A DNA stretch of 64,000 nt from Portulaca oleracea (lineage: Eukaryota; Streptophyta; Magnoliopsida; Caryophyllales; Portulacaceae). Positions 20,942-32,636 of the stretch are shown in pieces. Numbering within the stretch: position 1 is the first letter of the stretch; every line of letters begins with the position of its first letter. Below the pieces are notes generated by a model. That model was given only the letters and a program-made list of their open reading frames with translations, was not told where the DNA came from and did no database searches. The translations under genes were made by a program, and so were the position numbers. The stretch is taken from the NCBI GenBank assembly GCA_029582165.1, contig CM055884.1, positions 11,102,537 to 11,166,536 on the forward strand. Direction: 5' to 3'.

Positions 20942-22081
20942 ATGGCGGACTACGAAGAAGAACAACTCGAATTTCCGGCGATCCCTCACTGGAAAAAAAC
21001 CCTAAACGGCCGCCTCCCGCCGGACTCCCTCCTCCAAATCTGGGCCCGTCTGCCATTGACGACCCTCTTCGTCTGCCGCTCCGTCTGCAAGCTCTGGAAC
21101 TCCGCCATCTCCTCCGACCCCCTCTTACCCTCCCTCATCAACCCTAACCCTAATTCCCCGAACCTCCTCCTATTCCTCCACTTCCCCAACATCCCCCTCC
21201 GAGTCTCCGATCGACCCGTCCTCCTCTCCCCAACCCCCCTCGAAACCCTAATCTCCCAACAAACCTCCGACCCCAAACCCTACCTGATTAAAAACGGGTT
21301 CACCCCGCACTCCGACAGATCCCTCGACATCCTCCCCTCAAAAGGCCCCGTCAAATGCTTTGTCTCCGACGAGTTCTTCTACGTCGTCAATCTCAGCACC
21401 CCGGAATTCGTCCGGATTTCTCGGGCCGATTGCTACGCCGCCGGGTTCGGGTACTTAGGGTTGCACAACACTTACGTTCTGACCCGAATTCACGAATCGG
21501 GTCGTTGCGAGATCCTCAGATTTGGACCTGGATCCGCAGGATCCGCCTCCTGGAGGGAGATCAATTCGATTGCGCAATTTAGGGTTCGTGGGTTCGGGTT
21601 GATGCTCGATGGGGTGTTCTACTGGACGATCGATCATTGTAATGGGGAAGAATTTCTGCTCTGTTTGGACACAAATTCGGAGAAATTTGAACTTGTTCCT
21701 CCCCCGGTTGGAAATGAGGATGAATTGATACTGTATGATCATATGTACTTGGTTGAATTCAGGGGCTCATTGTGCGCCATTGATAACAAATCGAGACCTT
21801 CCAGGATGGAGATATGGGCGATGACCCGGACCGAATTAGGGTTCTTCTGGACGAGGAAGTACAACATTTTTATCTCCGGGATGGACGGGGATCGGGTCTA
21901 CCCGTTTTGCGATTTCGAGGGGAGAAATGGAGGTGAGATGGTGCTCTGCAATGGCGATCGAAGCAGACTGTATTGTTACAATTTGAAGAACAGGAGTATC
22001 AAGCAGATTTACAAGGCGAAGAATTGGACTGTTAATCGGCTCGCTGTGTACAATCCTGGGCCTTTTCCTCTGAATTGCTAG
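20942..22081 (+). CDS. F-box protein, intronless
   Basis: A single 379-codon frame with no intron. Residues about 22-58 (NGRLPPDSLLQIWARLPLTTLFVCRSVCKLWNSAISS) form an F-box: LP.D.L..I..RLP...L...R.VCK.W. F-box proteins bind SKP1 and bring substrates to SCF ubiquitin ligases. The C-terminal 300 residues have the mixed hydrophobic and aromatic pattern of plant F-box-associated domains (for example GFGYLGLHNTYVLTRIHESGRCEILRF, FRVRGFGLMLDGVFYWTI, YLVEFRGSLCAID), but I see no clear kelch repeats. The start is the first ATG after a GC-rich leader (20840-20941) and sits in AATGGCGG context. The first 600 bp are much richer in C than the flanks. Substrate unknown. Confidence 0.9.
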   Translation: MADYEEEQLEFPAIPHWKKTLNGRLPPDSLLQIWARLPLTTLFVCRSVCKLWNSAISSDPLLPSLINPNPNSPNLLLFLHFPNIPLRVSDRPVLLSPTPLETLISQQTSDPKPYLIKNGFTPHSDRSLDILPSKGPVKCFVSDEFFYVVNLSTPEFVRISRADCYAAGFGYLGLHNTYVLTRIHESGRCEILRFGPGSAGSASWREINSIAQFRVRGFGLMLDGVFYWTIDHCNGEEFLLCLDTNSEKFELVPPPVGNEDELILYDHMYLVEFRGSLCAIDNKSRPSRMEIWAMTRTELGFFWTRKYNIFISGMDGDRVYPFCDFEGRNGGEMVLCNGDRSRLYCYNLKNRSIKQIYKAKNWTVNRLAVYNPGPFPLNC

Positions 22082-22714
22082 GTGAGATTGATTCGATTTC
22101 TGGGTTAGTTTACATTTTGATGAGTAGATGACATTTGATTAGGGTTTTTTTTGAATGTGTTAATGTCATTGTTGTCTTCATATTGAGTTGATATTTGATT
22201 AGGATAGATAGTTGAGACCAATTGGATTGGATGGATGTATCAAGTTTCTGATTATATTCTTGTGTTATGACTTATGATCAATTCTGAAAAAAGATTGGAT
22301 TTTGGTATTGATAGTGTACCTGGGTTTGTTTGTTTGTTTGTTTGTTTGTTTGTTGTTGTTGATAGTATATATTGGTGATTAACTAAAAAAGATAAAGGTT
22401 TCTTTTTGTTGTTGTAAGCGCGAAAGTCTTTGCTGTGTTATTTTTTTGAAGGTGGTTGTTTTCTATTTTGGATTAACTTTTATCTTTTGAAGGTATTTGT
22501 TTTCTATTTTGGATTCAGTTTGCTGTATTCTATGAATTGTAAGCCTTTTGCCTCTCAATAATCGAAAAAAATCTAATTAATTGGTGATAAATGGCCATGA
22601 ATTATGGTTAATATTGATTAGTGTTGATGAATTAGAATTAGTGTAATGAGTTCAAAAGATATTCTGAATGCACATGATCAATTGTTCTTGTGTGCTCATG
22701 TCATGGATACTGAA
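22082..22714. other. 3' flank of the F-box gene
   Basis: T-rich sequence likely to hold the 3' untranslated region. It contains a (GTTT)n run at about 22325-22355. A CTCAATAAT near 22555 could serve as a poly(A) signal. No further gene seen. Confidence 0.4.
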
Positions 22715-22931
22715 CCCCATTCTTTTATAAGGTACTGCTGCAGTGCGGTAAGTTATGGTGTGGTAGAGTGCGGTAAGTTGCGGTTAATTGTGGTGGAAAT
22801 TAAAAAGTGGGTATTGAAATATATTAATTAAAAAAAGGGTTGTGGTAAGTTGTGGTGGATTGTGGTAAGTTGTGATGAGTTGCGGTAACTTGCGGTATCG
22901 CAAAGTGCGGTACCATATAAAAGAATGAGGT
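22715..22931. mobile_element. Tourist-like MITE, GTGGTA-rich family
   Basis: Ends CCCATTCTTTTATA and TATAAAAGAATGAGG are inverted, followed inward by GGTACtGC and GCGGTACC. The interior repeats TGCGGTAAGTTGYGGT. Same family as 13259, 26885 and 30957. Confidence 0.7.
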
Positions 22932-23409
22932 CTGAATGCGGATGATTTGTACTTGGTTGAAAAGAATTAAGCTTGTCTTGGATTAGAATCCTTTTCATAT
23001 TTGTTTTGAACATGTAAATTTGCAATTGTTTGGATTGAAATGTTAGGATTGAAATTTATAGTAGGATAAGATAATTTTTGTATGATGAGATAAATTTTGA
23101 AAAGTTTAACTAGGATGTTTAAATATACTAATCTTTTGTTGAGTTAGATTTTAGCATAATTATCATGAACATGCAAAATGGGTTACAAATGTTGGATGTT
23201 ATTATTTTCTGGAGTTTAGTTTGGTAGACGAAAGCAAGACATTTCTTTTTTTTGATTATCCAAAGCCATAAAAGCTGAGATGTTCGGAATACAAGGCAAA
23301 CATGGATTTGCAGAAAACGGCAAATGACAAGGCATCATTTCAAAAACAACAAAAACAAACAACCAACTAAAATGAAATAATACTAAGATCAAAGAGTTGT
23401 TCTCAAAGT

Positions 23410-23930
23410 ACCCATTATGTCTTCAATTCTCTTGCCCATTGTTCTTGAAGTGCTTCAATTCTCTTGCGCACTGTTCTTGAAGTGCTTCTAGCTCCACAAC
23501 TTCAACTTGATTATCAAGAATCATCATGCCCAAATAATTGCTAATTATCATTGCCCTACGTGCTATCTCCGCATTGATATCATCTAGACTTCTATGCGAG
23601 ATGTCCTTGCAATTCCGCGCTCTATCGGCACCGGACTTGCACAATTATCATTGATACCCTTGTCTTCTCTCATAATTCCATCCTTGAAGGATTTGACCGT
23701 TGATTTAGCCCTTTGAATTATTTCTCTACCCAATTGTCATTTCGTTTTCAACTTCCTCTTTTTTCTAGTTTGAGCTTTCGCATCCTCAAAGTTGTAGTCC
23801 TCTAAACTAAGAAAGGGATCAAAATCAGATTGAATAGTAGCGGGGATATTCTCTATATTGGTTGTGATTACATTGGTTAGAGATGGTTCGATCAAAGATT
23901 CTATTAAAATTCATAAAACTTTTGTGAGCC
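23410..23930 (-). pseudogene. Unrecognised decayed coding fragment
   Basis: The minus strand shows protein-like frames joined by stops and shifts: SDFDPFLSLEDYNFEDAKAQTRKKRKLKTK, a stop, LGREIIQRAKSTVKSFKDGIMREDKGIND, then ARRAMIISNYLGMMILDNQVEVVELEALQEQCARELKHF to a stop near 23423. The basic block followed by a charged, probably coiled-coil C terminus resembles the tails of plant Myb/SANT-like or NAM-associated transposon proteins, but I cannot assign the family. A 32-bp segment (AGCACTTCAAGAACARTGSG region) is duplicated in tandem at 23430-23494 and extends the C terminus. Confidence 0.45.
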
Positions 23931-25128
23931 ATCTAAGGGGATAATAACACGACAGTTTGCATCCATTGGAGACTGTGGGTTTGTAGTCTTAACTCTTAAT
24001 ACATTAGGACGATGTATTTGATACATGGAGTGATAGGGGTTTTTTTTCCGGCTCGTAGCAATTATTTCCTTGTGTATGCAATACATATTTGTATGTTTTG
24101 TATTAGATTAGCTAAAAAAAAGATATAACTACCACATTGTTAGTCAATCGTGTAAAATTTATATATTATTCTCTCTCTTTCCCATTTTATATATTACCCT
24201 GATTTATACATTGGTCTAGCTTTGAAAAATTTAATCATTAATTTCTTAATATATACGATGTTCTATCATACACAAGTACTATTATTAGATCCATAACCAA
24301 TAATACTAGTATAAAACCATAATATTATAAGTTTTTGATAAAATATTATGTGAGAGATCGTTAGTAAAAAATGAATATTAAAAATCGTAAAATATTTATT
24401 TGTTATATGAAGCCCATAAAGTAAGCATCACAGCTTGGATCATGGTAGGCTTATAAATGATATGGGTTGGGCTGGGCTGGGCTGGACTTATTGCAAAGAG
24501 ATGGATTTGGCTGCATTTCCACATTTCTCTTCATTTTTTTTTCAACTGTACTGAAAAATAAAATTAAAGTTTATGTATTCATGATTTTCACTGTCCTGTG
24601 AGAAATACTAGCTAAATTGCCCGTCCGATGGACAGAGCATTTATTTTGTGTTTTTGAAATTATATTTATCAATTACTTTCTCAACATTTTTTATCTGTTA
24701 TTTTGAAATTTTTTTTAAGAAATCAATGTAAAAAAAATCAGGTAGAAATAAATTAAATGAAAAAAATATCATCAACAATTGAAAACGTAAACGTGACAAA
24801 TAATAAGGAACAAAAAAAAAGTTAGTTAAGTGAACAAATAAAAAAAAAGACTGAGGGAGTATAACGAAATTAGTAAATTACAATATTTTTCCCATTATAA
24901 TATAAAATCATAGTAAGCTTTTAAAAGTAATGCTACTTTAAATTTTTTTTTTTGTTTTGTTTTGTAGACTTGTGGTAAAACTAAGCATGTAAAAGTAAAT
25001 GATAACTAATAGAAAAATCAATGTAAAACCACAAATAATATAAAATAAAAAAATTAGTTAAAAGATCATTAGTTGACAAAGAGAGTATTATATTTGCATG
25101 ACAGTGTACTTTTTACTCAAGAAAATAA
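23931..25128. other. Gene-free AT-rich region
   Basis: Only short chance frames. 24605-24645 has a CTAAATTGCCCGTCCGATGG stretch of the sort seen at ends of dispersed plant repeats, without a partner I can identify. 24470-24485 has GGGCTGGGCTGGGCTGG repeats. No gene. Confidence 0.4.
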
Positions 25129-25137
25129 TATTATTTT

Positions 25138-25488
25138 GGGTTTTTGGCTCACAATAATCCAAAGTCGGAGGTCATTAGCTGAAAATAATCCAAACTCACT
25201 TTTTGGCTTAAAATAATCCAAACTTTTAACCTATTTACTCGGACTTAACCGAAATCGATTTCCGACGTCGGAATTCTGACTGGAAGCCTGAGCACGTGTT
25301 TCTTTAATTAATTTTGGTTTTGAATTTATGTTGATTGAGGTCTACATAAGCTGACCAGTCAACATTCCGGCACCGGAAATCGATTTCGGTTTAGTTCGAA
25401 AAGTTTGGATTATTTTTAGCCAAAAAGTGAGTTTGAATTATTTTCAGCCAATGACCTCCGACTTTGGATTATTTTGAGCCAAAAACCC
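25138..25488. mobile_element. Mutator-type foldback MITE with perfect 9-bp target duplication
   Basis: 351 bp, starting GGGTTTTTGGCTCA and ending TGAGCCAAAAACCC. Arms of about 130-150 bp pair almost throughout, for example CCAAAGTCGGAGGTCATT against AATGACCTCCGACTTTGG, and CCGAAATCGATTTCC against GGAAATCGATTTCGG. Flanked by TATTATTTT at 25129-25137 and 25489-25497. The 9-bp duplication and long arms fit a Mutator-like element. Non-coding. Confidence 0.9.
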
Positions 25489-25497
25489 TATTATTTT

Positions 25498-26884
25498 CAT
25501 ATATATATTTAAAAATTGATCGTTAAAGTTTTTAGACATTGGCTACTCATACTTTATTATAACAGGAAATATATAATTGTTATATGATACCCATTGAAAT
25601 ATCTACCTACTTAGGTCCTTTGAAGTTAAATTCTTAAAGGAATCTTCAATACTTATTTCAAATTTGATAGTAAATTTATAAATACTATTGTGAAGTTCAT
25701 TAATATTGATTCATTTAAATTCATTTATTTATTACAAAATTGATTGCATGTAAATTAAGATATTATTTATACTACAATGTATTATATAATTTATGGATGA
25801 CATAAAATAAGGATACTATTAAATTTTAATTTAAATCCAACTCAAATAATTTCCAAGTCTAAAAAAATAAATTAAAAATACACTCAAAAATTAAAAATTA
25901 TTTTAAAACTAAAACCCAAATGACCTCACAACACAACGCAACAACATAAAAATCTGTGATATACTTCATTATGACCCTATTTGAGAAGCAGATGTTAGTT
26001 GTTATTAAGTTGTTTGACTTTAGCTGTTAAAATTAGATGTTTGCAGGAAAATTATTTGATAAGATTAGTTGTTTGTAAATATATAAGTAAATCAGATTCC
26101 ATTTATACCCATAATAATATAATTCTTCTCATTATACTTTTACAACTGTTGTAAAACGGATTATAATTCTTTAATTACGTAATAAATTTTCTTCAATATA
26201 AATATGTGATATTTAATATTCAATGGTAGTTATATTAATATAATTCAATACCAATTCTGTTTTTTAATAATTATTAAAATCTACTCCATGAAAAGCTTTT
26301 TATCACATATAGAGTTATAAGATTAACAAATTGTTTAACTTTATGAAAATATTGAAGTATTCATTAGTTTTTTTTTCTACCGAAAACATTTATTCATTTT
26401 GGTAAAAAAAAATAAAGTGAATGCAACGGACAACGTCATTTATTGATAACAAAATCATATAATGTCATCAAAACATGACTCTTACACAAATAAGTGATAA
26501 ACATTAATTTCATTTGATATGGTAAAAGAACTATTATAAGTCATAAGAAATTATTATTAAAATATAATCCTATAACATATGATGTAATTTGTTGAAAATA
26601 TTAAGTTTATCGTTAGTTTTTTTCCTATGATACAAATAAGTGAAAAATATTAATTTCATTTAATATTGTCAAAGAAATATAAAATGTCTTAAGAAAATAT
26701 TATTAAAATTATTATTATATTATACATATGATATAATTTGGTGAAAATATAAGGGTAATAATATAACTTTAATAATAAAAAACTAAAAGCTAATCAAAAC
26801 ACAAGGGCAAATAATGTAACTTGATTAATTTTGGAAAGTTTCATCCATATTCCACGCTTTCATATTAAGAAATTTAACCATTAA
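25498..26884. other. Gene-free AT-rich region
   Basis: Very AT-rich, with no supported frame. 26400-26760 contains two loosely similar blocks (ATAAGTGATAAACATTAATTTCATT and AAATAAGTGAAAAATATTAATTT), probably an old duplication. Confidence 0.4.
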
Positions 26885-27140
26885 GACCTTGTTCTTCTAT
26901 GCGGTGCGATTTGTTGCGGTATAGTGTGGTGAAATTTGAAAAAGTGTGATGAGCCGTGGTGACAATTGTAGTGGGTGGGATAGGTTAAGAGAGAGAATGT
27001 AATAAATAAAGGAGAAAAGTGAGGAGAGAGAAAAATGAAAAGATATATTGGTAATAATTGTGGTTTAGTGTAGTGAAAAATTAAAGAGTACGGTACAGTG
27101 TAGGACTATACCGCAACCTATCGCACAAAAGAACTAGGCC
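26885..27140. mobile_element. Tourist-type (PIF/Harbinger) MITE
   Basis: Left GACCTTGTTCTTCTATGCGG, right CGCACAAAAGAACTAGGCC, with TAA on both sides (26882-26884 and 27141-27143). The 3-bp TAA duplication is the PIF/Harbinger footprint and assigns the whole GTGGTA-rich family found in this window. Confidence 0.8.
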
Positions 27141-27710
27141 TAATACCTTAATTGATATAATTATTTATAATACCATATCGATACCATTTAAATTCATAAT
27201 AAAAGATATTATTAATAAATATAATATTATATTTTTAATAAAAATATTATATAAATAATTATTTATTAAAGATAAATTTTAAATAATATGAAAGATATAT
27301 TAATAAAGGAAATACTTATGATGGAATGCCACTTATCTATGTCAAGTGATCTCAATTATCAAACCATTCCCACGTGGCAATTTTTGACATGCACATAGTA
27401 GTGAAAAGTGAAAACAATGGTTACAATGCATTGACAACATTGAGCAACACTGGTAGAGAGGAATCAAGCAGGCAGACATCACAACACAACATTCAGCACA
27501 TAAACCAAGGCAAAGTGCCCTTTCTACTTTGATAAAGAGATTGAAAACATAACAGGAATCAGTTTCTTAAATAACTTTAGTTCTTGGGACATGTTGTTTA
27601 TATCTGGGTCCCTCATACTTCACTTATACATACTACTTCTAAGAGTTTTTTTTATCGTCGTTGTTATGAAACTTAAGGCCATTGCATGAAACGTTATGAA
27701 ATCTATGTAC

Positions 27711-27732
27711 CTTCTTCTTCTTCTTCTTCTTC
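27711..27732. repeat. (CTT)n microsatellite
   Basis: A run of about seven CTT units. Confidence 0.9.
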
Positions 27733-28039
27733 TTTGGGGCGACATAACCCACGTGAAGACCCCACAACTCCATTATAAATGGGCAAATATGGGTACTCAG
27801 GGGCAGCAGAATGCTTACGCATGGACTCGAAGTCGTAACCTCGATCAAATCCATTGGAACTCTTACCATATAAGTAATGTCCCATGCGAACATGCATGAA
27901 CCTTTTAAGAGTAGTTTATTCTAAACTTTTAATTAAATTTATTTTAAAATTTATTTTCCTAAAGACTCTTCAGTAATGCAAGGGCAAATTTATCTTTTTA
28001 AGTCTTTTAATTACTCCAACTTGAGAAAATCAGCTATTA

Positions 28040-28296
28040 CTTCCGTCCCATTATATTTGTTCATTTACCTAACTTGAGAAGACCAATGCATATTGTGAAT
28101 TGAGATAAAGTTTATAATTTACCCAAACTATCCCAAATTTAATTGAAGATAATAGTTGTTGGAATTGTAAAAAGTGACAAGTGAATTTATTAATTAGGGG
28201 TAAAAAAGGAATTACAGCTATTGGAATTGTAAATCGAACAAATATTTTGAGACAAAGAAGTTAGGTAAAAGGACAAATAATTTAGGACAAAGGTAG
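28040..28296. mobile_element. Stowaway-type MITE
   Basis: Left CTTCCGTCCCATTATATTTG, right CAAATAATTTAGGACAAAGGTAG then TA. Internal AACTTGAGAAG and GAAGTTAGGT are also inverted. Confidence 0.65.
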
Positions 28297-28355
28297 TACT
28301 AAATATACACCCAAATTAAAGAAACTAAGACAATACATTTTAGTAAATTAAGCAC

Positions 28356-28957
28356 TAGGGATGGCAATGGGTCCTGGACCCGCCCTTGGGTCCAAAAAAT
28401 TTTGGACCCATTGGGTCAGGGTCCACTAAAAAATTGGCAGGTCCGGGTCTAGACACGGACCCGTTAACCCGTCAAATTATATATTTATATAATGAAAACC
28501 CTAGTGTATTTGTATTCTTAGAGTTGTATAATGCAATAATCACGAACTTTATGTTTTTTTTTGGATTAAATTGTATAATTGCATTCTTAGAGTTGATGCG
28601 TGGATGATTTTTGTAATGTTTTTATGTTGAATTCTGCTTAGAACCTCATACATTGAACTAGATGTTTTTATTATGTTGAAAATGTGTAATTAAATATAAT
28701 TGTTATTATTATATAATTGTGCATGTATAAAATTAACCCGAAACATTGATAAATCTAGTAAAAAAAATACATGGGAGTGTTGGACCTAATAAGGACCCGT
28801 TATGGACCCATGGAGCCAGCAAGTCCGGGTCCGGGTCCAAGTTTTTGGGACCCACTGGGTCCCGAGGCGAGTCTAAGTGCAAAAAAAATTGACGGGTCTG
28901 AGTCCAGATCCAGCTGAACCCACCCCAATTCCCAAACCCAACCCATTGCAATCCTTA
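28356..28957. mobile_element. Repeat with GGATGGCAATGGG ends
   Basis: Starts TAGGGATGGCAATGGGTCC and ends CCCATTGCAATCCTTA. Both flanks are rich in GGGTCC and GGACCC blocks in opposite orientation (28365-28470 and 28790-28925) around an AT-rich centre. The ends resemble hAT-type non-autonomous elements; the target duplication is unclear. Confidence 0.6.
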
Positions 28958-29061
28958 GCACACGAGGATTTTCCACTATAAACAAATCGTATCACACCAA
29001 AATTACTTTTAGTATAGATGCCTTTTTTTGGGATTGAATCAAGACCTATCCGATCAAAAAG

Positions 29062-29670
29062 AATATGTGATCACACATTCACACTAGGACTAAAACATTA
29101 CTTATCACTAATTTACACAACTTAAATATTATGGGATCAAAAAAAAGGATCACACTAGGATTTAAACATTACTTTATTAATTTACACAATTTAAATATTA
29201 TGGGATCAAAAAATATGATTATACTAGGATTTGACTCATTGGATGATGTGCAATTTATAGACCTCTATCAAAAGAGTTAAAATTTATCTATTTATTTAAC
29301 TGATTTTTCAATGACGAGTATGAGTTTGACTCTAATTTATTAAAAAAAGTGAATAGGTCCTACTTAATAATATAATTAATTTGGTTACATTGATTAAAAA
29401 ATATGATGAAAATATTAGTGTCTTAAACTTGCTTTTAAACTCATCTCACGAAACTGTCGGCGAGAATTTCGCGAGACGGGTCTCATCTTTACCACTGAAA
29501 TGTCTTACACGACCGTGCCATGTCCACAGTGAGTCGATTTCAACTCACTGTTGATGACGGTCTTATTAATTTACACAATTTAAACATTATGCTATCAAAA
29601 AATTATATGATCACAATAGGATTTAAACATTACTTACAAATTTGCACAACTTAAATACTATGAGAAATTG
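29062..29670. repeat. Tandem and dispersed 73-bp repeats
   Basis: The segment CACTAGGATTTAAACATTAC...TTTACACAATTTAAATATTATGGGATCAAAAA occurs in two adjacent copies at 29080-29225 and again, diverged, at about 29565-29665. The intervening 29420-29560 is different, with GAGAATTTCGCGAGACGGGTCTC. Confidence 0.6.
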
Positions 29671-30437
29671 AAACTTTTATTCAGTCCAAATGTTGACTAC
29701 TCTAGTTGGAGATAGATATAAGGAGGAAAAGCCTCGTCACTTATCACAAAGCATCCAAATCCAACGTATTAAAGAAAATGGAAAATAAATATATATAAAA
29801 AAAGAAGCAAAATAGTTGGAATAGATTGATGTTTATCAGGTAAGAGTAAGAACAAATTTCGGTGGATTTTGGTGGTTGTCATTTCTTCCTTGATTCCTCC
29901 ACTTTCCCAATATTTTCATCTATGTGCATTTTTTGGGCATCTCCTGTCTTGTTACCAATAGCATATATCACCTATATTTTCTATTTAAAATCTCATTTTT
30001 GTTTGCATTTGAGAAATTTACCTTTTTTAATTTTTATGTTTTAGTGCTCAAAATAAACTAAAAAGAATTTGTTTCTGTTTTGCAATAATGTTTGGGATAG
30101 TATTTTGAGTCTTGATTAAGTTAAAATTTCAGTGAGAAAAATTTAGTGTTCGATAAGTTAATGTTTTAAGTAAAGTTTTAAACATCGTTTTCTAAAATAT
30201 TTACAAAGTTTACCTCTAACCTTTGGAGCAACAATCTATCAATTTTCATTTAAACTTTTAATGCTTTATTATTTTATGATGTGGGACAGAGAGGGAATGT
30301 CTAATGGTGGGAAAGGTGTGATAAGCTGACAAAGGCGGCACATAGTTATTTGCGAATGTAAGTCACATCAATCAAGTCATTTAAATATATAGTTTATAAT
30401 TTTTAATGAGGTATTATGAGTAAGGCAAATTATTTCA

Positions 30438-30440
<3 letters not shown>
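29671..30440. other. Gene-free AT-rich region
   Basis: Short chance frames only (for example 29862-30044). No domain or RNA gene seen. Confidence 0.4.

Positions 30441-30493
<53 letters not shown>
30441..30493. repeat. (AT)n microsatellite
   Basis: An uninterrupted run of about 26 AT units. Confidence 0.95.
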
Positions 30494-30495
<2 letters not shown>

Positions 30496-30956
30496 CAAGT
30501 ACTTAAGTAAGGAAATATGGAATATAGTGGAAAATGTGAACTAGAGTGGAAAAAAGAGGAAAATGTGGGATAATTTTATCCACACACCATAAAAGAACAG
30601 ATATCTTATTCGCTATTTAAACCATTAATCACAAGCTAAATTGCTTTGCTCTACATAAACGAATTTTTACTTATCACAGATTTTATCGATCAATATAACA
30701 TTGGATGCATTATGTTTTTTTTTGACATATGTAAGTAGTGCAACCTATTGGGCCGTTAACACAAGTCTAACCCAACAAGTCTGTAAGAGATGTGATACAG
30801 GGGTCCCAATCCTCAAAGTTGGGACACTCCTACCTGCAACATTCTTCGAATAGGTAAGGGAGAAATGCTCCCACAGAGATCGAATCCTGAAAAGCTAGCA
30901 CTGGCAGATCCCATGGCCTCAGTGGAGTTAGAGGTAAAAATTGTGAGGCCTTATTC

Positions 30957-31463
30957 GTTTGTGCAGTTCCCCACCGTACCTACCATATTTTACCACACTT
31001 ACCATAATCTTTTCATATAATACCATACAATTTTACACTTTACCACAACAATTATAACTTTCGCTCTCCTTACTTTTCTCCTATACTTTTCGATCTCTCT
31101 CCTCACCTATGACGTCAATCATTCTTACCATAAATTTTACTACACTATACCATACTATACCAAACTTTTCACTATCCTTCCATAGTCCATGCCTTATTCT
31201 TTTGTGCGGATAATTGTATGGTATCATGGTATGGAAGGACAGTGAAAAGTATGGTATGATATGGTATGGTATAGTAAAATTTGTGGTAAGAATGATTAAC
31301 GTGGTACGTGAGGTGAAATAAAACGAAAAGTAAAGGAGAAAAGTGAGGAGGGAGAAAGCTATGATTATTGTTGTAAAGTGTGGAATAGTATGGTATGGTA
31401 TGGAAAGATTATGGTAGGAGTGGAAAAGTGTGGTAAGTACGACGCGAAACCGCACAAAAGAAC
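30957..31463. mobile_element. Two Tourist-like MITE copies head to head
   Basis: 30957-31185 starts GGCCTTATTCGTTTGTGCAG and is written in the CCATAC/TTACCA orientation. 31190-31463 starts GCCTTATTCTTTTGTGCGG and reads in the TATGGTA orientation, ending CCGCACAAAAGAAC. The two halves are reverse complements over most of their length, making an approximately 500-bp near-palindrome with the second TIR at its centre. The final bases of the right TIR continue at 32174 (AGGC) beyond a solo LTR. Confidence 0.75.
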
Positions 31464-32168
31464 TGTTGGAGTATTTCAAGAGTTAAGAGGCATAAGGGAA
31501 CAAGTTATAAGCTTAGGATTGACCAGGAATGTCAAAATCTAGCTTAACAAGTAAAAGGGACCCAATACGGACCGTGTCAGGTATGACACGGGTCGTGTTG
31601 GTATCCGGGGAATAAGGAAAAGTAGCATTGGGTCACCACGGACCGTGGCTGTTCACCACAGACTATGTTGAGGCCACCACGTACCATGGTGGTGCAGCAC
31701 GGAGAGTGGTGATGCCCAGTCAGGCTTCTTTTCGAAATCTCTTGATGCCATCATTAGGGATTATTTTCGACTGATTTCTCAGTCAAGATCAATCCCTTAA
31801 TGATGATTGATATCCTATAGACAATGCCCTAAGATCTTGCTACATTCTTTGACAAGCTTGAATGGTTTCGAATGCTCCAAAACTCCTATAAATAGTGGCT
31901 GAATTTTATTCATCCACAACACCTCAATCTCTTCTATCTATCTTCCTAGAGAGCTTCAACACACTTCTAAGGTGTTGAACTGCAGCAACATTCTTAAGAG
32001 TTTTTGAGAGATCTTATACTTTACTTACAAGAGGCTAGGTTTTACCTTGAAGTCTATTCGCGGTCCAGTGAATAAGTCTTAAGGGGAGACGAGTTAATCC
32101 TCAACTCCTAGTTACCCAAGCGATCCCGCATCTTGTGCAAGTAACCGTATTACCACATATTTCCAACA
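31464..32168 (+). mobile_element. Solo LTR
   Basis: 705 bp, beginning TGTTGGAGTATTTC and ending ATATTTCCAACA, so both the TG...CA ends and a short TGTTGGA/TCCAACA inverted end are present. TATAAATAG at 31887-31895 fits an LTR promoter and sets plus orientation. Flanking 5-mers are AGAAC (31459-31463) and AAAAC (32169-32173), a duplication with one mismatch. No primer site or coding sequence follows, so this is a recombined solo LTR. Confidence 0.8.
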
Positions 32169-32333
32169 AAAACAGGCTCTGCTTTTTACTTTTTCGTGTG
32201 AGTGTAGTGGTATAGTGGTCACCCCCATTTTAAAAATCCAACTCCGCCAATGAAAATTAGAATAAAAGATGGAAGTGACCGGAAAAGGAAAAAAGAAGAA
32301 GATGCATTTATGTGTCCCCTTTCATTTTTACTA

Positions 32334-32629
32334 CTCCCTCTATTTCATATTAATTGACACTTAAATTAATTTTTTTTGTTCCAAAATAATTGTTACTTTC
32401 CATTTCTCAATAACTAACTTAATTATTTAATCTTAATAATTATGTTAACTTTTACTTTTTTTCAATGAATAAAAACTACTCCTACTTACATTCTCTCATT
32501 ACCTACACCTTGATATCTGAAAAACCCCTCAAAAAATAGTGTTATTCAATTATATGGGTAGTTTTTTTTAGTTAAGCATTGGTATGTGAAATTTTTTAAA
32601 ATATATCCATTAATACGGAACGGAGGGAG
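32334..32629. mobile_element. Stowaway-type MITE
   Basis: Left CTCCCTCTATTTCATATTAA, right TTAATACGGAACGGAGGGAG, TA on both sides (32332-32333 and 32630-32631). 296 bp. Confidence 0.8.
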
Positions 32630-32636
32630 TAGTTTA

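Noticed and set aside
24605..24645. Possible Helitron-type end
   Set aside because: No CTRR hairpin terminus or partner found in the neighbourhood.
30780..30930. Possible SINE (AGATCGAATCC resembling a B box)
   Set aside because: No matching A box at proper distance, no target duplication and no poly(A) or poly(T) end.
31081..31479. 132-codon minus frame
   Set aside because: Lies entirely inside the head-to-head MITE palindrome and encodes Tyr/Ile/Thr-rich low-complexity sequence.
32200..32260. Possible tRNA-like stretch (GTAGTGGTATAGTGG)
   Set aside because: No cloverleaf or T-arm could be drawn; likely chance.
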